From: Oricola thermophila
GTDB taxonomy: Bacteria > Pseudomonadota > Alphaproteobacteria > Rhizobiales > Rhizobiaceae
DNA length: 64,000 nucleotides
Assembly (NCBI RefSeq): GCF_013358405.1
Contig: NZ_CP054836.1
Coordinates: 1,178,001-1,242,000, forward strand
Direction: 5' to 3'
This document shows, one piece after another, positions 45,773-57,534 of this stretch. Made by a program: the position numbers and the translations under genes. Position 1 is the first letter of the stretch; each line of letters starts with the position of its first letter. The notes under the pieces are model-generated. The model saw only the letters and a list, made by a program, of their open reading frames with translations, was not told the DNA's origin and made no database searches.

Positions 45773-46714
45773 TCACAGGCCGGTGGTGCCGTTTTCCCGC
45801 TTCATCCGTGCATGGGCGGCTGCGATCCGCGCGGCGAGGCGCGCATTGGCCTCCACCAGCGCGATATTGGTTTTCAGGCTCCGTCCGCCGGTGATCTCGA
45901 CAATGCGGGCCAGCAGCCAGGGCGTGACGTCCTTGCCCGATATCCCGGCGGCATCCGCTTCCGCGATGGCGCGGTCGATGATCGCCCCCATCTCCGCCAT
46001 CGGGATTTCGTGCTCCTCCGGCACCGGGTTGGCGACCAGCATGCCGCCGTGCCGGAATTCGGCGAGACCCCCGCGCACCGTCATGAATGCCGCGATCTCC
46101 TCCGCGCTGTCGAGCCGCAACGGCGCGGCCAGGCCGCTGTCGCGCGACCAGAAGGCGGGGAACGCGTCCTGCCCGAAGGCGACAACCGGCACGCCGCGGC
46201 TCTCGAGGATTTCCAGCGTCTTCGGCAGGTCGAGGATTGCTTTCGCTCCCGCGCAGACGACCGTGACCGGCGTGCGCGCCAGCTCGTCGAGATCTGCCGA
46301 GATGTCGAAGCTGGTTTCCGCGCCGCGGTGCACGCCGCCGATCCCGCCGGTCGCGAAAACGGCGATGCCGGCCGCGTGCGCGGCCATCATGGTCGCCGCG
46401 ACCGTCGTGCCGCCCGTCAGCCCGCGTGCCATGGCGAAGGCGAGGTCGGCGCGCGACAGCTTCGACGGCCCGTCGGCCCGGGCGAGGGCTTCGGCCTGGG
46501 CGTCGTCGAGGCCGGCATGCAGCACGCCGTCGATAACCGCGATGGTCGCGGGCACGGCGCCGGTGGCGCGTATCTGCGCCTCCACCGACCGCGCCATGGC
46601 GATGTTGTCGGGATAGGGCATGCCATGGGTAATGATGGTCGACTCCAGCGCCACCACCGGACTTCCGGCTTCGAGTGCCTCTGCGACTTCCGGAGATATC
46701 CTGATTGTCGTCAC
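45773..46714 (-). CDS. psuG: Pseudouridine-5'-phosphate glycosidase
   Basis: The 313-residue enzyme reversibly splits pseudouridine 5'-phosphate into uracil and ribose 5-phosphate. Signatures: PVVALESTIITHGMPYP, ATIAVIDGVLHAGL, AKRxxx-like GGTTVAATMMAAHAAGI, FATGGIGGVHRGAE, VVCAGAKAILDLPKTLE, and TPWLLARIVEITGGRSLKTNIALVEANA. Together with psuK it breaks down pseudouridine from RNA turnover. Its ATG overlaps the psuK stop by 4 bp. Confidence 0.95.
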   Translation of the reverse strand: MTTIRISPEVAEALEAGSPVVALESTIITHGMPYPDNIAMARSVEAQIRATGAVPATIAVIDGVLHAGLDDAQAEALARADGPSKLSRADLAFAMARGLTGGTTVAATMMAAHAAGIAVFATGGIGGVHRGAETSFDISADLDELARTPVTVVCAGAKAILDLPKTLEILESRGVPVVAFGQDAFPAFWSRDSGLAAPLRLDSAEEIAAFMTVRGGLAEFRHGGMLVANPVPEEHEIPMAEMGAIIDRAIAEADAAGISGKDVTPWLLARIVEITGGRSLKTNIALVEANARLAARIAAAHARMKRENGTTGL

Positions 46715-47682
46715 GTTTCCTGGTCCTCTTTCTCGGCCAGCGGCCGGATGGTTGTTCCCGATCGGATCGAATCGAAGGCGGGGCCGACGAGCCTGTCGGC
46801 GACCGGGCCTGCTTTCCGAATCGTCAGCTGCGCCGCAGCGATACCGTCCCGCACGGCTTCGGCAAGCGGCACGTCCGGCGAGGCTGCGAGCCGCGCGATC
46901 GTTGCCCCGGCCAGCGCGTCGCCGGCACCGGTCACGTCGGCAACCGCCTGCGCCGGCGGCTGGTCCACCGCCAGCCAGTTCTCGCCGTCCAGCACCAGTA
47001 CCGGCCGCGTGCCGCCGGTGACCACCGCCCGCACGAATCCGCGCGCCGCGAGGCCGGCCAGGCCGCGCTCGCCGCTGTCGGCGGCGAGGGCGTTCATCTC
47101 GCGCCGGTTCATGAACAGGACCGCAATCCGGTCGGCCACGGGAAGAAGCCGTACCGCCTTCGCGGGCGAGATGGCGACGGCGAAGACCGGCCCCGTGGCG
47201 ATGTCGCAGATCGTCTGCAGCGCCATCTCCGGCAGGTTGGCATCCACCAGCACGTTCGCCGCCGAGGCGATCGCGTCGCGTACCGTCCGGCGGCGCAGCT
47301 GGCGGGGCAGGGCGGTCTCGTAGATGTCCATGTCCGCCAGGCCCGCGACCTGCTCGCCGGAAGGATCGAGGATCGCGGTGTAGCTCGCCGTCCGCCGGTC
47401 CAGGAAAACCGCCGACAGGTCGGCTATCCCGGCCTGCTCGATGGTGTCCGCGACCAGCGAACCGTCGTGGTCGCCGCCGCGCGCGGAAAGCATCGCCGCC
47501 GGCCGGGCGCCGCGCAGTGTCGCGGTACGCAGCGCGTTGAAGGCGCCGCCGCCGACCGATGCTGTCAGCCGGCCGGGATTGGACGCGCCGGGATGGAAAT
47601 GTCCTTCCGCGTGGCCGATCCTGTCGACATGGGCGCCGCCGATGCCGAGCAGTCCGATGGATATGTCGCCGAATTGCGTCAC
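46711..47682 (-). CDS. psuK: Pseudouridine kinase (PfkB family)
   Basis: A 323-residue ribokinase-type sugar kinase. The N-terminal GGGAFNALRTATLRGAR binds the substrate and the C-terminal ADVTGAGDALAGATIA carries the catalytic aspartate and anion hole. Substrate assignment comes from the neighbour: it is co-translated (ATGA overlap) with psuG, and this pair phosphorylates pseudouridine and then removes the base. No dedicated pseudouridine transporter is adjacent; the BA14K gene follows instead. Confidence 0.88.
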   Translation of the reverse strand: MTQFGDISIGLLGIGGAHVDRIGHAEGHFHPGASNPGRLTASVGGGAFNALRTATLRGARPAAMLSARGGDHDGSLVADTIEQAGIADLSAVFLDRRTASYTAILDPSGEQVAGLADMDIYETALPRQLRRRTVRDAIASAANVLVDANLPEMALQTICDIATGPVFAVAISPAKAVRLLPVADRIAVLFMNRREMNALAADSGERGLAGLAARGFVRAVVTGGTRPVLVLDGENWLAVDQPPAQAVADVTGAGDALAGATIARLAASPDVPLAEAVRDGIAAAQLTIRKAGPVADRLVGPAFDSIRSGTTIRPLAEKEDQET

Positions 47683-47800
47683 GCCGGATACCGTTTGTGT
47701 CTGCCTCGGGTGGTCATTGGGGACAGAATCGGTTGAACGTCAATGGCCTGCGCCCCGGGCCGCAACGGCAGGCGCCGGCCTCGCGCGTTTCCGGCAACCG

Positions 47801-47815
47801 GAACACGAGGTGAAC
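47801..47815. promoter_or_regulatory. LexA (SOS) box of recA
   Basis: GAAC-ACGAGGT-GAAC matches the alphaproteobacterial LexA operator (GAAC-N7-GAAC, a direct repeat) exactly. It lies 126 bp before the recA start and overlaps a candidate -35, TGAACA (47811-47816), which is 17 bp from TAATAC (47834-47839). LexA binding would therefore block RNA polymerase. Confidence 0.88.
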
Positions 47816-47839
47816 ATATTTTGATTGTGTAGGTAATAC
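47811..47839 (+). promoter_or_regulatory. Candidate recA promoter
   Basis: TGAACA-N17-TAATAC. The -35 overlaps the right half of the SOS box. A transcription start near 47846 would leave a leader of about 95 nt. Spacing is ideal; the -35 differs from consensus. Confidence 0.45.
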
Positions 47840-47940
47840 AGTGGCTTGCCGGCATTGCCAAAACGGAACAAATGGCGTACAAATGAAACATTGAAATTCG
47901 GATTTGCGCGGCTTGCGGCGATAACCTAAGGGTGATGGAA

Positions 47941-49029
47941 ATGGTTCAGAACAATTTGCGTCTGGTAGAGGACAAGCAGGTGGACAAGTCGAAAGCACTG
48001 GATGCGGCGCTCTCGCAGATCGAGCGGACCTTCGGCAAGGGGTCCATCATGCGCCTTGGCGCGAATGAGCAGGTCGTTGAGATCGAGACGATCTCGACCG
48101 GCTCGCTTGGCCTCGATATCGCGTTGGGCATCGGCGGTTTGCCGAAGGGCCGCATCATCGAGATTTACGGGCCGGAAAGTTCCGGCAAGACGACGCTGGC
48201 GCTCCAGACCATCGCCGAGGCCCAGAAGAGCGGCGGCATCTGTGCCTTCATCGACGCTGAGCATGCGCTCGATCCCATCTATGCCCGCAAGCTGGGCGTG
48301 GCGCTCGAGGACCTGCTGATTTCCCAGCCCGATACCGGCGAACAGGCGCTGGAGATCGCCGACACGCTGGTGCGCTCGGGGGCCTGTGACGTGCTGGTGG
48401 TCGATTCGGTCGCCGCGCTGACGCCGCGCGCCGAAATCGAGGGCGAGATGGGCGATTCGCTGCCCGGCCTGCAGGCCCGCCTGATGAGCCAGGCGCTGCG
48501 CAAGCTGACCGCCTCGATTTCGCGCTCCAACACCATGGTGATCTTCATCAACCAGATCCGCATGAAGATCGGCGTGATGTTCGGTTCGCCGGAAACGACG
48601 ACGGGCGGCAATGCGCTGAAGTTCTACGCCTCGGTCCGCCTCGACATCCGCCGCATCGGCGCGGTCAAGGATCGCGACGAGGTCGTCGGCAACCAGACCC
48701 GCGTCAAGGTGGTCAAGAACAAGATGGCGCCCCCCTTCAAGCAGGTCGAGTTCGACATCATGTATGGCGAGGGCGTCTCCAAGACCGGCGAGCTTATCGA
48801 TCTCGGCGTCAAGGCGGGCATCGTCGAGAAGTCCGGCGCCTGGTTCTCCTACAACAGCCAGCGGCTGGGGCAGGGGCGCGAGAACGCCAAGCAGTTCCTT
48901 CGCGAGAACCCGGCCATCCTGGACGAGATCGAGACCGCGTTGCGGCAGAATGCCGGCCTGATTGCGGAAAAGTTCCTCGAGCAGGGCGGCCCGGGCGACC
49001 AGGGAGAGGTCGGCGTCGCCGAAGCCTGA
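47941..49029 (+). CDS. recA: Recombinase A
   Basis: The 362-residue RecA forms filaments on single-stranded DNA for recombination and for SOS induction through LexA. Walker [10 protein letters not shown] (about 77-85), Walker [10 protein letters not shown], the L2 region [26 protein letters not shown] split by normal loops, and a short acidic C-terminus. I chose ATG 47941 ([12 protein letters not shown]): it matches rhizobial RecA length and has AAGGG 8 nt upstream; GTG 47932 and ATG 47935 are too close to that site. It has an SOS box and an intrinsic terminator. Confidence 0.97.
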   Translation: MVQNNLRLVEDKQVDKSKALDAALSQIERTFGKGSIMRLGANEQVVEIETISTGSLGLDIALGIGGLPKGRIIEIYGPESSGKTTLALQTIAEAQKSGGICAFIDAEHALDPIYARKLGVALEDLLISQPDTGEQALEIADTLVRSGACDVLVVDSVAALTPRAEIEGEMGDSLPGLQARLMSQALRKLTASISRSNTMVIFINQIRMKIGVMFGSPETTTGGNALKFYASVRLDIRRIGAVKDRDEVVGNQTRVKVVKNKMAPPFKQVEFDIMYGEGVSKTGELIDLGVKAGIVEKSGAWFSYNSQRLGQGRENAKQFLRENPAILDEIETALRQNAGLIAEKFLEQGGPGDQGEVGVAEA

Positions 49030-49055
49030 CATTCATTTCAATCCGCGTGATGCTG

Positions 49056-49093
49056 AAGCCCGGTGGCCGGAACGGCCGCCGGGCTTTGCCTTT
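49056..49093 (+). terminator. Rho-independent terminator of recA
   Basis: A 13-bp stem (49056-49068 with 49074-49086, one G-T pair) and 5-nt loop, followed by TTTGCCTTT. It starts 26 bp after the recA stop and separates it from alaS. Confidence 0.85.
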
Positions 49094-49213
49094 CCCCGTC
49101 CGATTCGCCGATTGCGCGGACAGGCGCGCCGACATGCTGGACAGAGGGCATCCCGATTGGCTATGGCAGTGGCCTTTCCGGAGCAGTTTCAGGCTCTTTG
49201 CAGGCAGGTATTC

Positions 49214-51870
<2,657 letters not shown>

Positions 51871-51874
<4 letters not shown>

Positions 51875-52485
51875 GGTGCCGGCTTCCTGCGCGCGCGGAT
51901 GCGCCTCAGGCGCCGGGCGAGCTGCCAGCCGAGAAATGCGGCGGTTATCGCCGCCGCGATCGCCCAGGCGGCGTTGGCAACGATGCCTGATATCTCGGAG
52001 ATGGACTGGGCGAACATGTTTCCGAGCAGGAGATAGCCGCCGATCCAGACCACCTCGCCGGCAATGTCGGCGAGGGTGAACCGGTAGAGCGGATAGAGCG
52101 CCAGTCCGCTTGTCAGGTTCACATAGGGACCGATCGGGCTGACCAGCCAGCGGCTGAAGAACACGCTGCCGTCACCCCACTTGCGCGTGAAGGCCTCGGC
52201 CTTCTGCAGATGCGTCCTGGCTGCCGGCCAGCGGTCGAATTGCCGGCGTATGCCGACCGCGGCGAAGCGACCCGCCGCATAGCCCACGTGGTCGCCGGCG
52301 ACCGCGCCGGCCAGGCTCCAGAAGAAGACCGGCCACAGGGAAAGGTCTCCGTCGGAGAGCAGCGCGCCCGCGGTCAGCAGGAGGATGGATGTCGGCACAG
52401 GGAAGCCGAACTGGCCGACTGCCGTGATCGCAAACAGGGCCGGCGTTCCGTAAAGGGCGAAGTAGTAGAGGATCGCGTCGGTCAA
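51871..52485 (-). CDS. DedA family membrane protein
   Basis: A 204-residue protein of the DedA/SNARE-associated family: [20 protein letters not shown] (reentrant loop), [10 protein letters not shown], and the [18 protein letters not shown] helix with the conserved arginine. DedA proteins act in lipid-carrier flipping and membrane homeostasis; the precise substrate is not decided by sequence. Its start overlaps the stop of the upstream small membrane gene by 4 bp, so the two are co-translated. Confidence 0.9.
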
Positions 52486-52832
52486 GGCCGGGGCTCTTGC
52501 GCTTCGCGGGCCTCGTCGATCGCGTTGCGCAGGGTCTCGACCAGGATATCCGGAGAAAGACCCCGGTCGCGGGCGATGCGGGCGAGCGGTCGGTGATCGT
52601 GCGCCTCGAGGTCGAGGCCGAGAGCCTCCTTGACGATGAGCGGATCGATATCGTTGGAGCGCGCGATGTGGCGGACGGTCATCCAGCCGGCGATCTCGCC
52701 ATCGGGCGGCGGGCGGTGCATGTAGAAGACGGTCGCCCGCAAACCGAAGGCAAGTGTGAAGAGGACGGCGACCGCGAACGCGATCACCAGTATCCGGTTG
52801 GTGCGCCAGAGGGTGCGGATCGTTCTCTTCAC
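52482..52832 (-). CDS. Hypothetical membrane-anchored protein coupled to DedA
   Basis: A 116-residue protein from GTG 52832, which has GGAGGG 5 nt upstream. One hydrophobic segment (about residues 14-34, ILVIAFAVAVLFTLAFGLRA) is followed by a periplasmic or cytoplasmic helical domain, GEIAGWMTVRHIARSNDIDP and DHRPLARIARDRGLSPDILV, which looks like two short helix-turn repeats. No family name known to me. The ATGA overlap with the DedA gene suggests a joint role. It begins 29 bp after icd. Confidence 0.7.
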   Translation of the reverse strand: MKRTIRTLWRTNRILVIAFAVAVLFTLAFGLRATVFYMHRPPPDGEIAGWMTVRHIARSNDIDPLIVKEALGLDLEAHDHRPLARIARDRGLSPDILVETLRNAIDEAREAQEPRP

Positions 52833-52861
52833 TCCGTCCCTCCGGCCGTTGTCGCTATGGC

Positions 52862-54076
52862 TCAGGCGGCCATTGCCTTCTTGAGGTTCTCGTCGATCTT
52901 GTCGAGGAAGCCCGTGGTCGAGAGCCACGGCTGATCCGGACCGATGAGCAGGGCAAGGTCCTTGGTCATGAAACCGGATTCGACGGTGTCGACGCAGACT
53001 TTCTCGAGCGTGGCCGCGAAGTTGGCCAGTTCCTTGTTGCCGTCGAGCTTTGCGCGATGCGCGAGGCCGCGCGTCCAGGCGAAGATGGAGGCGATCGAGT
53101 TGGTCGACGTCTCCTGGCCGGCCTGGTGCTGGCGGTAGTGGCGCGTCACCGTGCCGTGCGCCGCCTCGGCCTCGACGGTCTTGCCGTCCGGCGTCATCAG
53201 GACCGAGGTCATCAGGCCGAGCGAGCCGAAGCCCTGCGCCACCGTGTCGGACTGCACGTCACCGTCATAGTTCTTGCACGCCCAGACATAGCCGCCGGAC
53301 CATTTCAGGCTGGCCGCGACCATGTCGTCGATCAGGCGGTGCTCGTACCAGATCTTGGCTTCCTCGAACTTCTCCTTGAACTCCGCCTCGTAGATTTCCT
53401 GGAAGATGTCCTTGAAGCGGCCGTCATAGGCCTTGAGGATGGTGTTCTTGGTCGACAGGTAGACCGGGACCTTGCGCTGCAGGCCGTAGTTCAGCGACGC
53501 GCGGGCGAAATCGCGGATCGATTCGTCGAGATTGTACATGGCCATGGCGACGCCGGCGCCAGGCGCGTCGAACACCTCGTGTTCGATCTCCTGTCCGTCC
53601 TCGCCCACGAACTTGATCGTCAGCTTGCCCTTGCCGGGGAAGCGGAAGTCGGTCGCGCGGTACTGGTCGCCGAAGGCATGGCGGCCGACGATGATCGGCT
53701 GGGTCCAGCCGGGCACGAGGCGCGGCACGTTCTTGCAGATGATCGGCTCGCGGAAGATCACGCCGCCCAGAATGTTGCGGATGGTGCCGTTCGGGGAGCG
53801 GTACATGCGCTTCAGGCCGAATTCCTCCACGCGGCCCTCGTCGGGCGTGATCGTGGCGCACTTCACGCCGACGCCATATTTCTTGATGGCATTCGCCGCA
53901 TCGACGGTGATCTGGTCGTCGGTCTCGTCGCGCTTCTGGATGCCGAGGTCGTAGTATTTGAGGTCGATGTCGAGATAGGGATGGATCAGCTTTTCCTTGA
54001 TGAACTGCCAGATGATGCGGGTCATCTCGTCGCCGTCCAGTTCGACCACCGGATTGTCGACCTTGATCTTTGCCAT
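52862..54076 (-). CDS. icd: Isocitrate dehydrogenase (NADP+), eukaryotic-type
   Basis: The 404-residue enzyme oxidises isocitrate to 2-oxoglutarate in the TCA cycle. It belongs to the homodimeric type shared with mitochondria, not the E. coli type: [14 protein letters not shown] at the start, [19 protein letters not shown] (substrate Ser/Asn), [27 protein letters not shown] with metal-binding aspartates, and [12 protein letters not shown] for NADP binding. It has a well-formed promoter at 54132-54159. The DedA pair follows on the same strand and may be read through. Confidence 0.97.
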   Translation of the reverse strand: MAKIKVDNPVVELDGDEMTRIIWQFIKEKLIHPYLDIDLKYYDLGIQKRDETDDQITVDAANAIKKYGVGVKCATITPDEGRVEEFGLKRMYRSPNGTIRNILGGVIFREPIICKNVPRLVPGWTQPIIVGRHAFGDQYRATDFRFPGKGKLTIKFVGEDGQEIEHEVFDAPGAGVAMAMYNLDESIRDFARASLNYGLQRKVPVYLSTKNTILKAYDGRFKDIFQEIYEAEFKEKFEEAKIWYEHRLIDDMVAASLKWSGGYVWACKNYDGDVQSDTVAQGFGSLGLMTSVLMTPDGKTVEAEAAHGTVTRHYRQHQAGQETSTNSIASIFAWTRGLAHRAKLDGNKELANFAATLEKVCVDTVESGFMTKDLALLIGPDQPWLSTTGFLDKIDENLKKAMAA

Positions 54077-54131
54077 TGGGAATCCTCAGTTGATTTGGCG
54101 CCGCGGACGCGGCCGGGAACAGGTGGCGTGG

Positions 54132-54159
54132 CTATAGCAAAGGCATTTGCCCGGTGCAA
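54132..54159 (-). promoter_or_regulatory. Promoter of icd
   Basis: On the minus strand TTGCAC (54154-54159) and CTATAG (54132-54137) are separated by 16 bp, identical in both boxes and in spacing to the gatC promoter at 16386. The icd ATG is 55 bp downstream of the -10. Confidence 0.7.
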
Positions 54160-54283
54160 ACGATGCCATGGTCGATATCCACCCTTCTGCCGCTCCTTAT
54201 AGTATGGGGTTTCGACTTGCCGATGTTTCCATATGCGCCGGTTTGTGGCAGGTGCGGGCACCGCGGTTTTGTGAACGAAGATC

Positions 54284-55147
54284 ATGGCAGGAACAGACAG
54301 GCATCGCGAGATGATAGTGGAAGGCCCGGCGATCGTGCTGGTCGAGCCGCAGCTTGGCGAGAATATCGGCATGGTGGCGCGGGCGATGGGGAATTTCGGC
54401 CTTGCCGATTTGCGCCTCGTCACGCCGCGCGACGGCTGGCCGAATCCGAAGGCGGAGGCCGCGGCGAGCGGCGCCGTCCACGTTCTTGAGGGCGCTCGCC
54501 TCTTCGACAGCGTGGCCGACGCGATAGCGGACTGTTCCTATGTGGTGGCGACCACGGCTCGCCAGCGGGATGGGTTCAAGAGGGTGCTCGGCCCGGTCGA
54601 TGCGGCGCGGAACCTGCGCGCGACTCATCGCCGTTCACAGGCGGGCGCGATACTGTTCGGCCGCGAGCGGTTCGGCCTTTACAACGAGGAGGTCGGGCTG
54701 GCCGACGACATCGTCACATTTCCGGTCAATCCCGCCTTCGCATCGCTCAACCTCGCCCAGGCCGTGTTGCTTATGAGTTACGAGTGGATGAAGTCGGGCC
54801 TCGACAGCGAGAGCGAGACCGCGTTCGATGGCGCCGAGTTCGTGCCGGCCCCGAAGGAGGAGCTTTTCGGTCTGTTCGGCCAGCTCGAGGCGGCGCTCGA
54901 TGCCCGCGGCTATTTCCGTCCGCCGGAACGCAAGCCGGTCCAGGTGGAAAACCTCCGCGCCGTGCTGACCCGTCCCGGCTATTCGGTCGAGGAGATACGC
55001 CTTCTTCGCGGCGTTATTTCCAGTCTCGACCGTTTCTCGCCCTCCAGCCCGCGCGGGACCGGATCGCCGGGTGACGATCCCCGTCGCATGCCGGCCGGTG
55101 GCAGGCGCACGCGAAAGCGCGACAGGGCGGGGCAGGGCGATGACTGA
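54284..55147 (+). CDS. trmJ: tRNA/rRNA methyltransferase TrmJ-type (SPOUT)
   Basis: A 287-residue SpoU-class methyltransferase with a knotted fold: [24 protein letters not shown] (motif 1 Asn/Arg), [26 protein letters not shown] (motif 2) and [20 protein letters not shown] (motif 3). TrmJ 2'-O-methylates position 32 of several tRNAs. The C-terminal helical extension (about 200-250) fits TrmJ better than TrmL. The end is basic and poorly conserved, and overlaps the murI start by 8 bp. Confidence 0.9.
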   Translation: MAGTDRHREMIVEGPAIVLVEPQLGENIGMVARAMGNFGLADLRLVTPRDGWPNPKAEAAASGAVHVLEGARLFDSVADAIADCSYVVATTARQRDGFKRVLGPVDAARNLRATHRRSQAGAILFGRERFGLYNEEVGLADDIVTFPVNPAFASLNLAQAVLLMSYEWMKSGLDSESETAFDGAEFVPAPKEELFGLFGQLEAALDARGYFRPPERKPVQVENLRAVLTRPGYSVEEIRLLRGVISSLDRFSPSSPRGTGSPGDDPRRMPAGGRRTRKRDRAGQGDD

Positions 55148-55961
55148 CCATCGCGCGCGCACGGCGCTGTTCTTCGACAGCGGCATCGGCGGACTTTCCG
55201 TTCTGCGCGAGGCGCGCGTGCTGATGCCGGACTGGCGGTTCGTCTACGTCGCCGACGACGCGGCCTTTCCCTATGGCGCCTGGGAAGAAGAGGCCCTGCG
55301 CGACCACATCACGAGCCTGTTCGGAAACCTCTTGGAAAGATACCGTCCGGCGCTGAGCGTGATCGCCTGCAACACGGCCTCGACCCTGGCAATCGATCAT
55401 CTTCGGCGGGCATATCCGGGCGAGACATTCGTCGGCACCGTTCCGGCGATCAAGCCCGCCGCCGAGCGCACCCGGTCCGGGCTGGTTTCGGTGCTTGCGA
55501 CACCCGGCACCGTGAAGCGGCAATATACCCGCGAACTGATCCGTCAGTACGGGCAGAAATGTCACGTTCGGCTCGTCGGCAGCGACAATCTTGCCGCGAT
55601 GGCCGAAACCTACATGCGCGGACAGATGGTCGACGAGGAGGCGGTCCGGCGCGAGATCTCGCCCTGCTTCATGGAAAGGGACGGCAGGCGTACCGACATC
55701 GTCGTCCTCGCCTGCACGCATTATCCCTTCCTCGTGAACCGCTTTCGCAAGATGGCGCCCTGGCCGGTGGACTGGATCGATACATCCGAGGCGATAGCGC
55801 GGCGCGCGAAGACGCTATCCGACGGGATCGGGACGCTGCCCGGCAAGCCGGACGAGGCGGATCTGGCGGTTTTCACCTCCGGCTTTCCCGGCCCGGAGCT
55901 TTGCCGGTTGATGCAGGGATTCGGCTTGACGCCGACGATGCTTCAAGGCGACCAGCCATAG
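55140..55961 (+). CDS. murI: Glutamate racemase
   Basis: A 273-residue cofactor-independent racemase that makes D-glutamate for peptidoglycan. The two catalytic cysteines are Cys77 (VIACNTAST) and Cys192 (VLACTHYPF), with [10 protein letters not shown] at the N-terminus and DDAAFPYG. The ATG at 55140 overlaps the trmJ stop (ATGACTGA), so expression is coupled to trmJ; an earlier in-frame start would lie inside trmJ. Convergent with the 56015 gene. Confidence 0.96.
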   Translation: MTDHRARTALFFDSGIGGLSVLREARVLMPDWRFVYVADDAAFPYGAWEEEALRDHITSLFGNLLERYRPALSVIACNTASTLAIDHLRRAYPGETFVGTVPAIKPAAERTRSGLVSVLATPGTVKRQYTRELIRQYGQKCHVRLVGSDNLAAMAETYMRGQMVDEEAVRREISPCFMERDGRRTDIVVLACTHYPFLVNRFRKMAPWPVDWIDTSEAIARRAKTLSDGIGTLPGKPDEADLAVFTSGFPGPELCRLMQGFGLTPTMLQGDQP

Positions 55962-55992
55962 AAAAAGCCGCTGCCGGAGGCTGGCAACGGCT
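55962..55992 (-). terminator. Rho-independent terminator of the 56015 gene
   Basis: Reading leftward: a 10-bp stem (55983-55992 with 55966-55975, one G-T pair) and 7-nt loop, then TTTTT. It lies 22 bp after the stop of the secreted protein and directly abuts the murI stop codon. Confidence 0.85.
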
Positions 55993-56014
55993 GGATGCGG
56001 ATACGGGGGGCCGA

Positions 56015-56344
56015 TTATTTCCTGAAGGAACGCTGGATCTTGGTCTTGGTCTTCAGGTTTGTCGTGGCTGTGAAGGTTCTCGCTCCCTTCGGGCGTTTCA
56101 CGCCGGCCGATGACGGGTAGTATCCGTCGCACTGGTCGAGAGCCCAGTCGTAGCCCTCCCTGTCACAGTTGTCCGCTCCGTTCCCGTAGCACTGGTCATG
56201 GACGTAAGCGTAGCAGGAGAACCTGTCCCAGTGGTCGGAATTGGCGCTTGCCGAAGCGGCCATGGCTGCGGTGAGGGAGATGCTGCCAAGGGTCATGACG
56301 ACCAAGCGACGAATGCCGGAGACGATCTTGAAGTCGGTTTTCAT
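56015..56344 (-). CDS. Small secreted cysteine-rich hypothetical protein
   Basis: A 109-residue protein with GAGGTG before the ATG at 56344. Signal peptide about residues 1-34 (SLTAAMAASASA-NSD). The mature part is short, with four cysteines in SCYAYVHDQCYGNGADNCDR and LDQCDGYY, likely two disulfides, and a basic tail (LKTKTKIQRSFRK). No family recognised. Single gene with a strong terminator. Confidence 0.7.
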   Translation of the reverse strand: MKTDFKIVSGIRRLVVMTLGSISLTAAMAASASANSDHWDRFSCYAYVHDQCYGNGADNCDREGYDWALDQCDGYYPSSAGVKRPKGARTFTATTNLKTKTKIQRSFRK

Positions 56345-56495
56345 TGTCGCACCTCTCAGGTCAGTTGCTTTGGTTCCGTCCCTTCGATGCAGAGAAACTA
56401 TGCGATATCCGCCGGCATGAATGTGCCGGCAATCACAGGGTGGCCTCCGGGGGGAGAAAGAGTGGCATGTCGACCATGCCAAGTCTCCGGCAGCG

Positions 56496-56523
56496 CTTGA
56501 CTAATGGTGCTTTGCTTTATAGA
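56496..56523 (+). promoter_or_regulatory. Promoter of rpsD
   Basis: CTTGAC (56496-56501) and TATAGA (56518-56523), 16 bp apart, form one of the best sigma-70-type matches in the window, as expected for a ribosomal protein gene. Expected start of transcription about 56530, giving a 170-nt leader. Confidence 0.75.
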
Positions 56524-56535
56524 CAGCGCGCAGTG

Positions 56536-56564
56536 CAGGGCTTTTCGGCCCTGTATTTTTGTTT
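56536..56564 (+). terminator. Terminator-like hairpin just after the rpsD promoter
   Basis: CAGGGC (56536-56541) pairs with GCCCTG (56548-56553) across TTTTCG, followed by TATTTTTGTTT. It lies about 6 nt after the expected transcription start and 136 nt before rpsD. It may be an attenuator of rpsD, or end transcripts arriving from murI. Confidence 0.65.
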
Positions 56565-56576
56565 GACGTATCCCGT

Positions 56577-56608
56577 GGACATGGCCGCAATGCGTGCGTG
56601 GCATGTCC
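56577..56608 (+). promoter_or_regulatory. Second hairpin in the rpsD leader
   Basis: GGACATG and CCGC (56577-56588, one bulged G) pair with GTGG and CATGTCC (56598-56608), 11 bp with one G-T pair. A structured leader before rpsD could be bound by S4 itself, as in enterobacteria and bacilli, but the known S4 pseudoknot is not evident. Confidence 0.4.
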
Positions 56609-56699
56609 TGTCAGTCGGCGAAAATGGCCGGCAGAGGAGGGTGCGTTTCCTTCAGCCGGGGCCGGGAGGTCCGGGCGCAACCGTTAGAAAGGAAATGCG

Positions 56700-57317
56700 A
56701 TGAGCAAGCGCGAATCGTCCAAATACAAGATTGACCGCCGCATGGGCGAAAACATCTGGGGTCGTCCGAAGTCCCCGGTGAACCGCCGCGAATACGGCCC
56801 GGGCCAGCACGGCCAGCGCCGCAAGGGCAAGCTGTCCGACTTCGGTGTGCAGCTTCGCGCCAAGCAGAAGCTGAAGGGCTACTACGGCGACATCTCCGAG
56901 AAGCAGTTCCGCAAGACCTACGACGAAGCCGCGCGCCGCAAGGGCGACACGCCGGAGCTTCTGATCGGCCTGCTGGAAAGCCGCCTCGATGCCATCGTCT
57001 ACCGTGCCAAGTTCGTTCCGACGATCTTCGCGGCTCGCCAGTTCGTCAACCATGGTCACGTCATGGTCAACGGCAAGCGCGTGAACATCCCCTCCTATCG
57101 TTGCCGCGCCGGCGACGTTATCGAGGTGCGCGAAAAGTCCAAGCAGCTCGCGCTGGTGATCGAGGCAACGCAGCTCGCCGAGCGTGACGTGCCGGATTAT
57201 CTCGAAGTCGACCACAACAAGATGGTTGCGACCTATGTGCGCGTTCCGGGACTGGCCGATGTGCCTTACCCGGTGCAGATGGAACCGAACCTCGTGGTCG
57301 AGTTCTACTCGCGCTAA
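56700..57317 (+). CDS. rpsD: 30S ribosomal protein S4
   Basis: A 205-residue primary rRNA-binding protein of the small subunit. [37 protein letters not shown], and the S4 RNA-binding domain [21 protein letters not shown] and [19 protein letters not shown] are clear. It lacks the N-terminal zinc cysteines, as usual in alphaproteobacteria. AAAGGAAAT precedes the ATG. Here rpsD is monocistronic, outside the alpha operon, with its own promoter and terminator. Confidence 0.97.
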   Translation: MSKRESSKYKIDRRMGENIWGRPKSPVNRREYGPGQHGQRRKGKLSDFGVQLRAKQKLKGYYGDISEKQFRKTYDEAARRKGDTPELLIGLLESRLDAIVYRAKFVPTIFAARQFVNHGHVMVNGKRVNIPSYRCRAGDVIEVREKSKQLALVIEATQLAERDVPDYLEVDHNKMVATYVRVPGLADVPYPVQMEPNLVVEFYSR

Positions 57318-57333
57318 GTCTAAATGTCTGCGA

Positions 57334-57370
57334 ACGGGCGGCGATCGCTTGATTGCCGCCCGTCTTGTTT
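57334..57370 (+). terminator. Rho-independent terminator of rpsD
   Basis: A 9-bp perfect stem ACGGGCGGC (57334-57342) with GCCGCCCGT (57355-57363), 12-nt loop, then CTTGTTT. It starts 17 bp after the stop codon. Confidence 0.8.
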
Positions 57371-57534
57371 CCGCGATGTTGCCTCGGGGCCTCCGCATCG
57401 GTGGCCGGACATTGCTGCCGGTCGATCCGCCCGGGCGAAGGTGCAAGACGTCTCGGGGTCATGGTCGGAGGCTGTTCCAGGATGGATCCAGCCTGCCGTC
57501 GAGACAGAACAGATAGTCCTTGAGGGCCGGGCGT

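Larger units (their letters stand above)
56345..56699. other. 355-bp region between the 56015 gene and rpsD
   Basis: Contains the leftward start of the secreted gene, the rpsD promoter (56496-56523), a terminator-like hairpin (56536-56564) and a second hairpin (56577-56608) in the rpsD leader. No further coding sequence is convincing. Confidence 0.7.
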
